From positions 422,865 through 486,864 of the forward strand of contig CAVVQM010000012.1 of the NCBI GenBank assembly GCA_963750395.1: a DNA stretch of 64,000 nt, in the 5' to 3' direction. Under the pieces are notes generated by a model. That model was not told the origin of the DNA. It did not search any database and saw only the letters and a list, made by a program, of their open reading frames with translations. Position numbers and translations under genes: made by a program. Origin of the DNA: JADJPO01 sp963750395. Lineage in GTDB: Bacteria > Actinomycetota > Actinomycetes > Actinomycetales > Kineosporiaceae. Positions 50,862 to 59,381 of the stretch are shown here, piece after piece. How positions within the stretch are numbered: position 1 is the first letter of the stretch; the number at the start of each line of letters is the position of its first letter.

Positions 50862-52186
50862 GAGGCCCACCCGATGCCCTGATAGCCGGCAAGGTGCTCG
50901 ATGTCGGCCCCCAGCCGGCCGTTGAGGTCGATGATGCATGGCGGTGGCGCCGTGCGCAGCGCGTCGAGCGCGCTCGGATCCCCGGACGAGACCAGCACCA
51001 GGTCGGCCCCCTCGATGGCCTGGCGGGCGTCGGCGTGCAGCAGCCGGCCCAGGTGCGGCAGCCGCTCGGTCACGTAGCGCAGGTTCGCCCCGGTCAACCG
51101 GGCGGGGTTCACGATCGGGTCGTAGATGCGCACGTCGAACCCCTTGCCGATCAGGCGTTCGGCCAGGTCCACGTTCGGGCTCTCGCGAAGGTCGTCGGTG
51201 TTCGCCTTGAAGCTCAGCCCCAGGATGGTCACCACGTGGGCATCCGCCGCCACGACCCGGTCGACGACATCGGCGACGACCAGCTCGTTGGTCCGCATCG
51301 TCCCGGCCAGCAGCGGCAGGTCCAGCGAGTTCATCCGGGCCATCTGCAGCAACGAGCGCAGGTCCTTGGGCAGACAGGAGCCGCCGTAGGCGAAACCCGG
51401 GCGGAGGTAGGCGGGCGAGATGTTCAGCGAGCGGTCCTCGACGAACATCCGCATCACCTCGCGGGAGTCCACGCCGAGGCTGCGGAACAGCCGGGACAGC
51501 TCATTGGCGAAGGACACCTTCGTGGCGTGGAAGGCGTTGCAGGCGTACTTGAGCGACTCGGCCTCGCGGGGAGCCACGACCTGGACCGGCTTGCCCAGGA
51601 AGGCGAACAGCTCACCGAGCTGCGCCTGGGTACCGGCGTCCGTCGAGCCGACGACCACCAGGGGCGGGTCGAAGAAGTCGGCGACCGCCGAGCCCTCCCG
51701 CAGGAACTCCGGGCACATCGCGGTCCCGACCTGCCAGGGCCCGTCCACCGGCAGATCGGCGAAGACCGGGGCGACCACGGTCTCGACGGTGCCGGGCGGG
51801 ACCGTGCTGCGCACGATCACGCTCAGCCGGCCGCCGGCCGGGGGGCTCGCGCCGTCCAGCGCCTCGCGGATCTGCGCGGCGGCTCGCCGCAGGTAGGTCA
51901 GGTCCGTGCCGCCCTCGTGCGAGGAGGGGGTGCCGACGCACAGCAGCGCGACGTCGGCCTCGGCCATCGCCGCCGAGACATCCGTGGTGGCCGACAGGTT
52001 CCCCTCGGCGACCGCCGTCGCGATCAGCTCATCGATACCGGGCTCGACCAGCGGGCTCTGCCCGGATCGGATCAGGTCGACCTTGAGCGTATCGACGTCG
52101 ATGCCGACGACCCGGTGGCCCTGGGCGGCGAAGCCCGCCGCCGTCACGCAACCGACGTATCCGAGTCCAAAGACTGCAATCCTCAT
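50858..52186 (-). CDS. UDP-glucose/GDP-mannose dehydrogenase family protein
   Basis: A 442-residue NAD-dependent enzyme that oxidises a nucleotide sugar to its uronic acid. NAD site: IAVFGLGYVGCVTAAGFAAQ. Other motifs are VGTPSSHEGGTDLTYL, VIVRSTVPPGTVETVV and AMCPEFLREGSAVADF. The catalytic cysteine is in PGFAYGGSCLPKDLRSLL, and TILGLSFKANTDDLRESPN follows. It is closest to the GDP-mannose or UDP-glucose type; the substrate cannot be decided from sequence alone. ATG 52186 is preferred over a GTG two codons earlier. Ninety-two bases separate it from the sigma factor gene. Confidence 0.93.
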   Translation of the reverse strand: MRIAVFGLGYVGCVTAAGFAAQGHRVVGIDVDTLKVDLIRSGQSPLVEPGIDELIATAVAEGNLSATTDVSAAMAEADVALLCVGTPSSHEGGTDLTYLRRAAAQIREALDGASPPAGGRLSVIVRSTVPPGTVETVVAPVFADLPVDGPWQVGTAMCPEFLREGSAVADFFDPPLVVVGSTDAGTQAQLGELFAFLGKPVQVVAPREAESLKYACNAFHATKVSFANELSRLFRSLGVDSREVMRMFVEDRSLNISPAYLRPGFAYGGSCLPKDLRSLLQMARMNSLDLPLLAGTMRTNELVVADVVDRVVAADAHVVTILGLSFKANTDDLRESPNVDLAERLIGKGFDVRIYDPIVNPARLTGANLRYVTERLPHLGRLLHADARQAIEGADLVLVSSGDPSALDALRTAPPPCIIDLNGRLGADIEHLAGYQGIGWAS

Positions 52187-52278
52187 GACCACTCCGCATC
52201 TCTCGAGTCGTGAAGGAGACCCTCAGGGGGCCGCCCCGATACAGATGTGCCCCGAACGGAGCACTGCGAGAAGGCTTT

Positions 52279-52824
52279 TCAGTCGCCGATGAGCACGCGC
52301 ATGCGGCGGACGGCGCGGCCGCGGGTGGGCCCGATGCTGCCGACGGGCAGGCCGAGACGCTCCCCGATCTCCTCGTAGGAGGGAGGTGTCTCCAGGGCCA
52401 GCAGTTCGATCAGGGTGCGCCACGTCGCCGGCAGGGCGTCCAGCGCGTGTCGCGCCGCTCCCGCCTGTTCGCGGCGGATCAGGGCGTCGTCGACGTCGGG
52501 CAGCAGCCGGTCGTGATGATCGAACGCCTCGCCGTCCCCGCCGGGGACCATGCGGTTGCGTTGCCCGATGCAGCGCAACGACTCCCGCTGCACCGTCGTG
52601 GCCAGCCAGGCGCCGATCCGCGCGGGATCGCGCACCTGGTCGATGTTCTCCACCAACCGAAGCCAGGTGCTCTGGACGACGTCCGAGGCGTCGGACTCGG
52701 ACAGACCGTGCCGACGCGCGATCGCCCACAGCAGCGCGACGTAGCGGTCGACGACCTTCTCCCACGCCACGGGGTCGCCGGCGGCGGCCGCCCGGACCAG
52801 GTCGGCGACCTGTTCGTCGGTCAT
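52279..52824 (-). CDS. ECF sigma factor (sigma-70 family)
   Basis: A 181-residue sigma factor. Region 2 is VVDRYVALLWAIARRHG, then DASDVVQSTWLRLVE; region 4 is LLALETPPSYEEIGERLGL with the HTH, then VGSIGPTRGRAVRRMR. It lies one base after the sugar transferase stop and is transcribed with it. No anti-sigma gene is visible next to it. It probably responds to envelope or other signals and drives part of the exopolysaccharide operon. Promoters that it uses were not identified. The start is ATG 52824; a GTG four codons earlier is less likely. Confidence 0.9.
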   Translation of the reverse strand: MTDEQVADLVRAAAAGDPVAWEKVVDRYVALLWAIARRHGLSESDASDVVQSTWLRLVENIDQVRDPARIGAWLATTVQRESLRCIGQRNRMVPGGDGEAFDHHDRLLPDVDDALIRREQAGAARHALDALPATWRTLIELLALETPPSYEEIGERLGLPVGSIGPTRGRAVRRMRVLIGD

Positions 52825-52825
52825 C

Positions 52826-54385
52826 TCAGTACGCACCGGAACGTCCGATCACGGCTCGCCAGGTCCGCCAGAGGATCTGCAGATCCAGCGCCATCGACCA
52901 GTTGTCCACGTAGCGCAGGTCGAGCCGCAGTGACTCCTCCCAGGACAGGTCGCTGCGTCCGCTGACCTGCCACAGCCCGGTCATGCCCGGACGGACCCTC
53001 AGTCGGCGCATGGCGTCGGCGTCGTAGGAGTCGACCTCGCTCGGCAGCGGCGGACGGGGACCCACCAGGGACATGTCCCCGCGCACCACGTTCCACAGCT
53101 GGGGGAGTTCGTCGATGGAGTAGCGACGGATCACCGCACCGACCGCGGTCACCCGGGGGTCGCGCCGCATCTTGAACGTCGGACCGCTGCTGTCGTTCTC
53201 GTCCTCGAGCTCGGTCAACCGGGCCTCGGCGTCGACGACCATCGAGCGGATCTTCAGCATCTGGAAGGCACGCCCGTCCACGCCGATCCTGGCCTGGCGG
53301 AAGATCACCGGACCCGGCGAGCCGACCTTGACCGCCAGCGCCACCGCGGCCAGCAGCGGCAGGGCGACGACGAGCAGGATCAGCGCGAGCGTCCGGTCCA
53401 TGAGCCGCTTGAGCAGGGCGCGGAACCCGTTGGTGACCGGTCGGTCCAGGAACAGCAGGGACAGTCCGGCCGCGGGCCGGATGGACAGGCGTGGTCCGGC
53501 GACCTCCACGATGCCCGGCGAGACGATCAGATCGAGGTCGTTCTCGTCCAGGGCCCAGGCCAGCCGGCGCAGGGGATGTCCGAACAGGCCCGGGTGCGAG
53601 GTGACCGCCACGGCATCCGCGCGGTGCTCCCTCGCCGAGGCGAGAACCGCCTTCGGCTCGACGTCCGTGCAGGTGCCGGCGGCGACGAGGCCGTGCCACG
53701 GCTGGCCGGCCAGTTGATCGATCATGTGACGGGCCGGGCCGGGCAGCCCGACCACGAGCACTCGGAGCAACCCCTCACCGCGTGCCTGCCGGCGGTGCAG
53801 CCAGGCCCGCGCGGCCCAGCGCCCGATGGCGCTGAGCACCAGGGCGGAGGGCAGGACCAGGAACAGGTACCCGCGGGAGAGCTCACCGCGAAGGGTGAAG
53901 GACGCCGATGCCGCCAGCACGAACAGCACCAGGCTGGCGTCGATCAGCCGGCGATACTCCTCCGCGCCGTCCCCGAGCACCCGCCGCTCGTAGCCCCGCC
54001 GGGCAGCCATCGAGGCGAGCCAGAGCAGGGGCATCAGTGCGCTCAGGGCGACGTACGAGACGGTGGCGGAGGACCCGAACCGCAGCGCCAGGCCGATCAG
54101 GGCGGCGCCCGTCCCGGCCAGCAGGTCGACCCCGAGAACCGTCGAGCGATACGCACCGATCAGTCGCGCATGCGAGCGGACCGTGGAGGTGGCCGCGGCG
54201 GCCGCACCGTTCGCGGGCGCCTCCGTCTCGACCTGTGCCGTCCCGACCTGTGCCGTCCCGACCTGTGCCGTCTCGACCTGTGCCGTCCTGACCTGTGACA
54301 CGGCCCCACGGGCGTTCCGTGGCCGCGGCGCGGCCCCCACCGTGGGCTGTCCGAGCCCGGCGGCCCAGCGTCCTGTGATCGCCAC
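52826..54385 (-). CDS. Polyprenyl-phosphate sugar transferase (WcaJ/CpsE-like)
   Basis: A 519-residue initiating transferase that puts the first sugar-1-phosphate on the lipid carrier. The N-terminus is a variable 80-residue tail with four repeats of TAQVG/E. Four membrane helices follow (VLGVDLLAGTGAALIGLAL, ALSALMPLLWLASMAA, LIDASLVLFVLAASASF, GYLFLVLPSALVLSAIGR), then a CoA-binding-like domain. The catalytic C-terminal part has RLMDRTLALILLVVALPLL, GSPGPVIFRQARIG, SIDELPQLWNVVRGDMSLVG and GMTGLWQVSGRSDLSWEE. GTG 54385 has AAGGAGG upstream. It is first in the operon. Confidence 0.93.
   Translation of the reverse strand: MAITGRWAAGLGQPTVGAAPRPRNARGAVSQVRTAQVETAQVGTAQVGTAQVETEAPANGAAAAATSTVRSHARLIGAYRSTVLGVDLLAGTGAALIGLALRFGSSATVSYVALSALMPLLWLASMAARRGYERRVLGDGAEEYRRLIDASLVLFVLAASASFTLRGELSRGYLFLVLPSALVLSAIGRWAARAWLHRRQARGEGLLRVLVVGLPGPARHMIDQLAGQPWHGLVAAGTCTDVEPKAVLASAREHRADAVAVTSHPGLFGHPLRRLAWALDENDLDLIVSPGIVEVAGPRLSIRPAAGLSLLFLDRPVTNGFRALLKRLMDRTLALILLVVALPLLAAVALAVKVGSPGPVIFRQARIGVDGRAFQMLKIRSMVVDAEARLTELEDENDSSGPTFKMRRDPRVTAVGAVIRRYSIDELPQLWNVVRGDMSLVGPRPPLPSEVDSYDADAMRRLRVRPGMTGLWQVSGRSDLSWEESLRLDLRYVDNWSMALDLQILWRTWRAVIGRSGAY
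54230..54297 (-). repeat. 15-bp tandem repeat in the 5' end of the sugar transferase gene
   Basis: Four full copies plus a half copy of gacctgtgccgtccc with last-base variation. In frame on the minus strand they encode repeats of TAQV(G/E). Copies differ by one or two bases and are close to identical. Confidence 0.92.
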
Positions 54386-54489
54386 GCGGTCCCCCTCCTT
54401 GTTGCTGTCCGTCCACAGCCACGGGCGTCTGCCTCCGGATTCCGTCACTTGCTGTGATCGAAAGCGGCTGTGAGTGAACTCTAGGAAGG

Positions 54490-54525
54490 TTTTCCACAGA
54501 CGACGTCGTCACGGACTGTGGATAA
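54490..54525. promoter_or_regulatory. Inverted pair of DnaA-box-like sites around a palindrome
   Basis: ttttccacag at 54490-54499 and ctgtggataa at 54516-54525. The second is the exact reverse complement of the DnaA box TTATCCACAG; the first differs at one base. The 12-base palindrome gacgacgtcgtc lies between them. The site is in the 278-base divergent gap between the sugar transferase and radA genes. Confidence 0.5.
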
Positions 54526-54663
54526 CCGGGATGCCGGACCGCCCATGACACTGGGTAGGGATGATGCACAGAGAGTGATTTCGTGCCTCATCCATGTGGC
54601 GGTAGACCTGCGCAGGCCCCGCCTCCAGGCCGACTGTCAGCGCCTGGGCCTACTGTCCGGGTC

Positions 54664-56056
54664 ATGACCACACGCAACGCCAGGACGACCTCGCGGAGCG
54701 GCTTCCGGTGCCAGGACTGCGGCTGGACGACCACCAAGTGGGTCGGGCGCTGCGGGGAGTGCCAGGCCTGGGGCACGGTGACCGAGGTCGGCTCGGCGCC
54801 GGCGGGGCTGACCACGGTCCGAGCCGCCGGCGAGCCGGCCCGACCCATCGCAGAGGTGGAGGCCCGACCGGCGCACACCTGGGCGACCGGGCTGAACGAG
54901 TTCGATCGGGTCCTGGGCGGCGGCCTGGTCGGCGGATCCGTCGTCCTGATGGCCGGGGAGCCCGGGGTCGGCAAGTCGACCCTGCTGCTGGACGTCGCCT
55001 CTCGCGTGGCGAGCGCCGGGCGCACCGTCCTCTACATCACCGGGGAGGAGTCCGCGGCGCAGGTCCGGCTGCGGGCCGAGCGGATCGGCGCGCTACGGCC
55101 GAGGCTGCTGCTCGCCGCCGAGACCGACCTGGGCACGGTGCTGGGCCATGTCGAGTCCGGCGCCCCCGACCTGCTGGTGCTCGACTCGGTGCAGACCGTG
55201 GTCAGCGACGCGGTGGACGGCGGTGCCGGCGGCGTCACGCAGGTCCGCGAGGTCGCGGCGGCGCTGATCCGCCTGTCCAAGTCCCGCGGCATGGCGAGCG
55301 TGCTGGTCGGGCACGTGACCAAGGACGGCGCGATCGCCGGCCCCAGGGCGCTGGAGCACCTGGTGGACGTGGTCTGCCAGTTCGAGGGGGAACGGCATTC
55401 GCGACTGCGGCTGCTGCGCTCGACCAAGAACCGGTACGGGGCCACCGACGAGGTCGGCTGCTTCGACCTGTGCGACACCGGGATCACGCAACTGCCTGAC
55501 CCGAGCGGGTCTGTTCCTGTCCCGACACGCCGAACCGGTTCCCGGAACGGCGGTGACGGTGACGCTGGAGGGGCGGCGGCCGCTGGTGGCCGAGGTCCAG
55601 GCCCTGGTCGCGGCGAGCGCGCTGAGCAATCCGCGACGGGCCACCTCGGGTCTGGACTCCTCGCGGGTGGCGATGGCCCTGGCGGTGCTCGATCGGCGCA
55701 CCGGCCTGTCGTTGGGCGGCCGCGACGTCTACGCCGCCACCGTGGGCGGCGTCCGACTGACGGAGCCGGCAACCGACCTGGCCGTGCTGCTCGCCGTGGC
55801 CAGCAGCGCCGCCGACGTCACGCTGCGCCAGTCCCTGGTCGTCCTCGGGGAGGTGGGCCTGGCCGGCGAGGTGCGTCGGGTTGGCGGTGTCGGGCGTCGG
55901 CTGGCCGAGGCCGCGCGACTGGGCTTCACCACCGCCATGATCCCCTCCGGCACCGACGAGCCGGCACCCGCGGGTATGACCGTTCACGAGGTCGCGGATG
56001 TGGCAACGGCTTTGCGGTCGGCGAGCACGCCGGAGCCGCCCTCGACCCACGCATAA
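54664..56056 (+). CDS. radA: DNA repair protein RadA, one frameshift
   Basis: RecA-like ATPase that helps branch migration in recombination repair. The zinc finger is FRCQDCGWTTTKWVGRCGEC. Walker A is LMAGEPGVGKSTLLLDVA, the KNRYG motif appears in LRSTKNRYGATDEVG, and Walker B is DLLVLDSVQTV. Near 55,505 the frame shifts by one base, and the Lon-like C-terminal domain (VTLEGRRPLVAEVQALVAAS, SSRVAMALAVLDRRTGLSL) reads on to 56056. Start is ATG 54664. It precedes disA, an order common in actinobacteria. The frameshift lies between two conserved domains and looks like an error. Confidence 0.9.
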
Positions 56057-56156
56057 GTGACCAACGACACCGCCGGGTCGCGCGATCAGTAGAATCACCG
56101 GCAGGCGTGAGCGCCGGGGGTCACGTGGCAAACCAGCAGGTCGAGACAGGGGGGCG

Positions 56157-57248
56157 GTGGTACCGGTGCAGGCAACACGATCCACCGAGGAACTGCTGCG
56201 CGCCACCCTGGCCGCCGTGGCGCCCGGCACCGAGTTCCGCGACGGCCTGGAGCGGATCCTGCGGGGGCGCACGGGCGCGCTGATCGTGCTCGGCTACGAC
56301 GAGGACGTCGAGGCCCTCTGCACGGGCGGATTCCATCTGGACGTGGACTTCTCCGCCACCCGACTGCGCGAGCTGGCCAAGATGGACGGCGCGATCGTCA
56401 CCGACGCCGAGGCCAAGCGGATCACCCGGGCCGCCGTCCAGCTCGTGCCCGACTCGCGGATCGAGACCTCCGAGTCAGGCACCCGCCACCGCACCGCGGA
56501 GCGGGTCGCCAAACAGACCAGGTTCCCGGTGATCTCGGTCAGCCAGTCGATGCGGATCGTCGCCCTCTACGTGGGGGGCGTGCGGTACGTGCTCGAGGCG
56601 TCCGACGCCCTGCTGGCCCGCGCCAACCAGGCACTGGCCACGCTCGAGCGGTACAAGGCGCGCCACGACGAGGTGACCGGCACCCTGTCCGCCCTGGAGA
56701 TCGAGAACCGGGTCACCGTGCGCGACGTCGCCATCGTCGTCCAGCGCCTGGAGATGGTCCGCCGGATCTCCGAGGAGATCGCCCACTACGTCGTCGAACT
56801 GGGCAGCGACGGGCGCCTGCTGTCCCTGCAGCTGGACGACCTGATCGGCGGGGTGAGCCCGGACCGCGAGCTGGTGGTGCGCGACTACCTGGACGCCGCC
56901 GGCCGGCATCGATCGATGTTCGAGGTGCTCGACGACCTGTCGGCGACCACATCCGCCGACCTGGTCGATCTGGTGCACGTCGCCGGGGTGCTCGGGTTCG
57001 CGCCGGTGGGTGACAGCCTGGACGTCACCGTGCGTCCCCGGGGGTACCGCCTGCTGAGCAAGGTGCCCCGCATCCCCAGCACCATCGTCGAGCGGCTGGT
57101 GGACCACTTCGGCGATCTGCAGGACCTGCTCGCGGCCAACCTCGAGGACCTGATGCGGGTCGAGGGTGTGGGCGAGCAGCGGGCGCAGGCGGTGCGCGAG
57201 GGTCTGTTCCGGGCGCACGACCTGATCATCCGCGACTACTACGTCTAG
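56157..57248 (+). CDS. disA: DNA integrity scanning diadenylate cyclase DisA
   Basis: Makes cyclic-di-AMP and scans DNA for branched structures. The 363 residues have the cyclase domain with the nucleotide motifs LAKMDGAIVTDAEAK (DGA) and SGTRHRTAERVAKQ (RHR), a linker helix, and a C-terminal helix-hairpin-helix domain (DLLAANLEDLMRVEGVGEQR). The predicted GTG or ATG start lies about 100 bases after radA. It is complete. Potassium transporters are classic c-di-AMP targets, and a trkA/trkH pair is 38 kb away. Confidence 0.96.
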   Translation: MVPVQATRSTEELLRATLAAVAPGTEFRDGLERILRGRTGALIVLGYDEDVEALCTGGFHLDVDFSATRLRELAKMDGAIVTDAEAKRITRAAVQLVPDSRIETSESGTRHRTAERVAKQTRFPVISVSQSMRIVALYVGGVRYVLEASDALLARANQALATLERYKARHDEVTGTLSALEIENRVTVRDVAIVVQRLEMVRRISEEIAHYVVELGSDGRLLSLQLDDLIGGVSPDRELVVRDYLDAAGRHRSMFEVLDDLSATTSADLVDLVHVAGVLGFAPVGDSLDVTVRPRGYRLLSKVPRIPSTIVERLVDHFGDLQDLLAANLEDLMRVEGVGEQRAQAVREGLFRAHDLIIRDYYV

Positions 57249-57263
57249 GCATCGCCCACACGC

Positions 57264-57311
57264 GCACCCGCACCCGCACCCGCACCCGCACCCGCACCCG
57301 CACCCGCACCC
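57264..57311. repeat. Hexanucleotide tandem repeat (GCACCC)8
   Basis: Eight perfect copies of gcaccc, 12 bases after the disA stop. It is a simple-sequence tract prone to slippage. No gene overlaps it. Confidence 0.95.
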
Positions 57312-57445
57312 ATGATCACGTTGAAGATCACGATGCGTCGAATCGTCCTTCTCACACGGGCGGTCCACGCATCGTGATCATGATCGGAAGCCGAACACCC
57401 GCACCGTGATCTTGCTGGGCACCCGAAGCGCGCACCGTGATCTTG
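57311..57445. repeat. Cluster of inverted and direct repeats with AAGATCACG/CGTGATCTT core
   Basis: gatcacgatgcgt at 57326 and acgcatcgtgatc at 57367 are 13-base inverted arms around a 28-base loop; catgatcacg at 57311 and cgtgatcatg at 57374 add a second inverted pair. Downstream, gcaccgtgatcttg occurs twice at 57401 and 57432. All share one core. They lie in the 300-base gap between disA and the GH15 gene, which contains no gene. The long inverted pair could form a hairpin or be a protein-binding array. Confidence 0.85.
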
Positions 57446-57548
57446 TGGCGCGCCGTGCGATCCACGACGCCCGATGATGAGGACGCGCCCGGCGTCGCGC
57501 GGGACGGCCCGCCCAGCCTGTCGCGGGACACCCGGTTAGATTGTCCGG

Positions 57549-59381
57549 GTGAGTGCACCGATCGAGAACTATGCCCTGATCGGCGACCGGCGCACCGCCG
57601 CGCTGGTCGGACTGGACGGTTCGATCGACTGGCTGTGTCTGCCGAGGTTCGACTCCGATGCCTGTTTCGCCGCTCTGCTGGGTGATCCCGGCAACGGGCG
57701 ATGGCTGATCGGGCCCGAGGAGGGCGCCGAGGTCAGGACGACCCGACAGTACTTGGACGGCTGTCTGGTGCTGGAGACCGAGCATCGCAGCGCGACGGGC
57801 CGGGCAACGGTGATCGACGTGATGCCTGCCGGTGACCAACGGGCCGACGTCGTCCGGCGGGTGATCGGACACGAGGGCACCGTCCGCCTGCGTCACGAGT
57901 GGGTGGTCCGCTTCGGCTACGGCGCGATCACCCCCTGGATGCACCGCGAGCCGGAGGCCGACGGCCGCGGCGAAGTCTTGGTCGCGGTCGCCGGCCCGGA
58001 CAAGCTCGTGCTGCGCGGGCCTAGGCTGCCACAGGCCTGCGCCGACAGCCGGCGACACCGCGACGTCCTGGACGTGACGGCCGGCGACGTCCTCGACTTC
58101 ACCCTGTGCTGGGTGCCGTCACATCTGCCGGCTCCCGCCCCTCTCGCCATCGAGGCGGCGCTCGAGAGGACCCAGACCGAGTCTTGGGACTGGTTGTCCC
58201 AGTGCAACTATCGCGGCCCCTACGAGCATGACGTCCGCCGCTCGGTCCTGGTGCTACGCGCGATGACGCACCGCGAGACCGGAGGCATCGTCGCCGCACC
58301 GACCACGTCGCTGCCGGAGGCACTCGGCGGTGTGAGGAACTGGGACTACCGCTACACCTGGCTGCGCGACGCGGCCCTGACCGTGGAGGCGTTGCAGTCC
58401 GTGGGGCTGAGCGGCCGAAGCCTGCCCTGGCGGGACTGGCTGCTGCGCGCGGTCGCCGGCGACGCGGCCGACGTGCAGATCATGTACACCCTGGACGGCG
58501 GTCGTTACCTGCCCGAGCGGGAACTGGAGCACCTGGCGGGCTACGCCGACTCGCGACCGGTACGGGTGGGTAACGGCGCGGTCGAACAGCGCCAGGGGGA
58601 CGTTCTCGGCGAGGTTCTGGTGGCCATGCAGCAGCTACGGGCGGAGGGTGTCCTCGAGTCGGCGGACTCCTGGAACCTGCAGCGGAGTCTGGTCGACGAC
58701 CTGTGCCGCAACTGGCGCAAACCCGACCACGGCCTGTGGGAGATCCGCGGGCCGGCCCGTCGCTTCACCCACTCGATGGTCATGACCTGGGCCGCGTTCG
58801 ATCGCGCGGTGATCGCGGCGCGCGAGCACGGGATGCCGTGCTCCCCGGAGGAGTTGCGGAGCTGGGAGGCCGAACGGGAGGCCGTCCGCGAGGAGATCCT
58901 GCGGATCGGATTCTCCTCGGAGACAGGCACGTTCACTCAGCACGATGCCACCACCGAGGTGGACGCCTCACTCCTGGTGATGCCCTTGGTCGGTTTCGTC
59001 GAGGCCGATGACCCGGCCTTCGTCGCGACGGTGGACCGGATCGAGAAGGACCTGATGCGCGGCGGATTGCTGCTGCGCTACCGCACGGCCTCGGGGGTGG
59101 ACGGTCTGGCCGGTGACGAGCATCCGTTCATGATCTGCTCGTTCTGGCTGGTCGCCGTGTACGCGGCGATGGGCAGGCTCGCGGACGCGCACACGCTGAT
59201 GCGCCGCCTGCTCGGGCTGTGCAACGACCTCGGGCTGTTGTCCGAGGAGTACGACGTGACGGGCGGGCGGCAGATGGGCAACTTCCCGCAGGCGTTCTCG
59301 CATCTGGGGATCGTGCAGGCGGCCGTGGCCCTGGCCGAGGCCGACCGGAAGGCCGGCGAGGCCGCCGGGCCGCCGAGGCCG
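57549..59381 (+). CDS. GH15 glycoside hydrolase (trehalase/glucoamylase-like)
   Basis: A 611-residue member of the GH15 family. IENYALIGDRRTAALVGLDG and SIDWLCLPRFDSDACFAALL are the usual N-terminus. The (alpha/alpha)6 barrel has VRNWDYRYTWLRDAALTVEA, the catalytic region (WLRDAA), LWEIRGPARRFTHSMVMTWA and EEYDVTGGRQMGNFPQAFSH with the second acid. Mycobacterial relatives act as trehalases. Start is GTG 57549. The frame does not stop but runs on into mutY; the ATG of mutY and a TGA in another frame overlap (ATGCCTGA at 59382), so a one-base error likely hides the true stop. Confidence 0.88.

Noticed and set aside
52187..52278. Promoter or terminator between the sigma factor and dehydrogenase genes
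   Set aside because: The GGGGC-GG-CCCC stretch is too short and G/C simple to call a terminator, and no clear -10/-35 pair was found.
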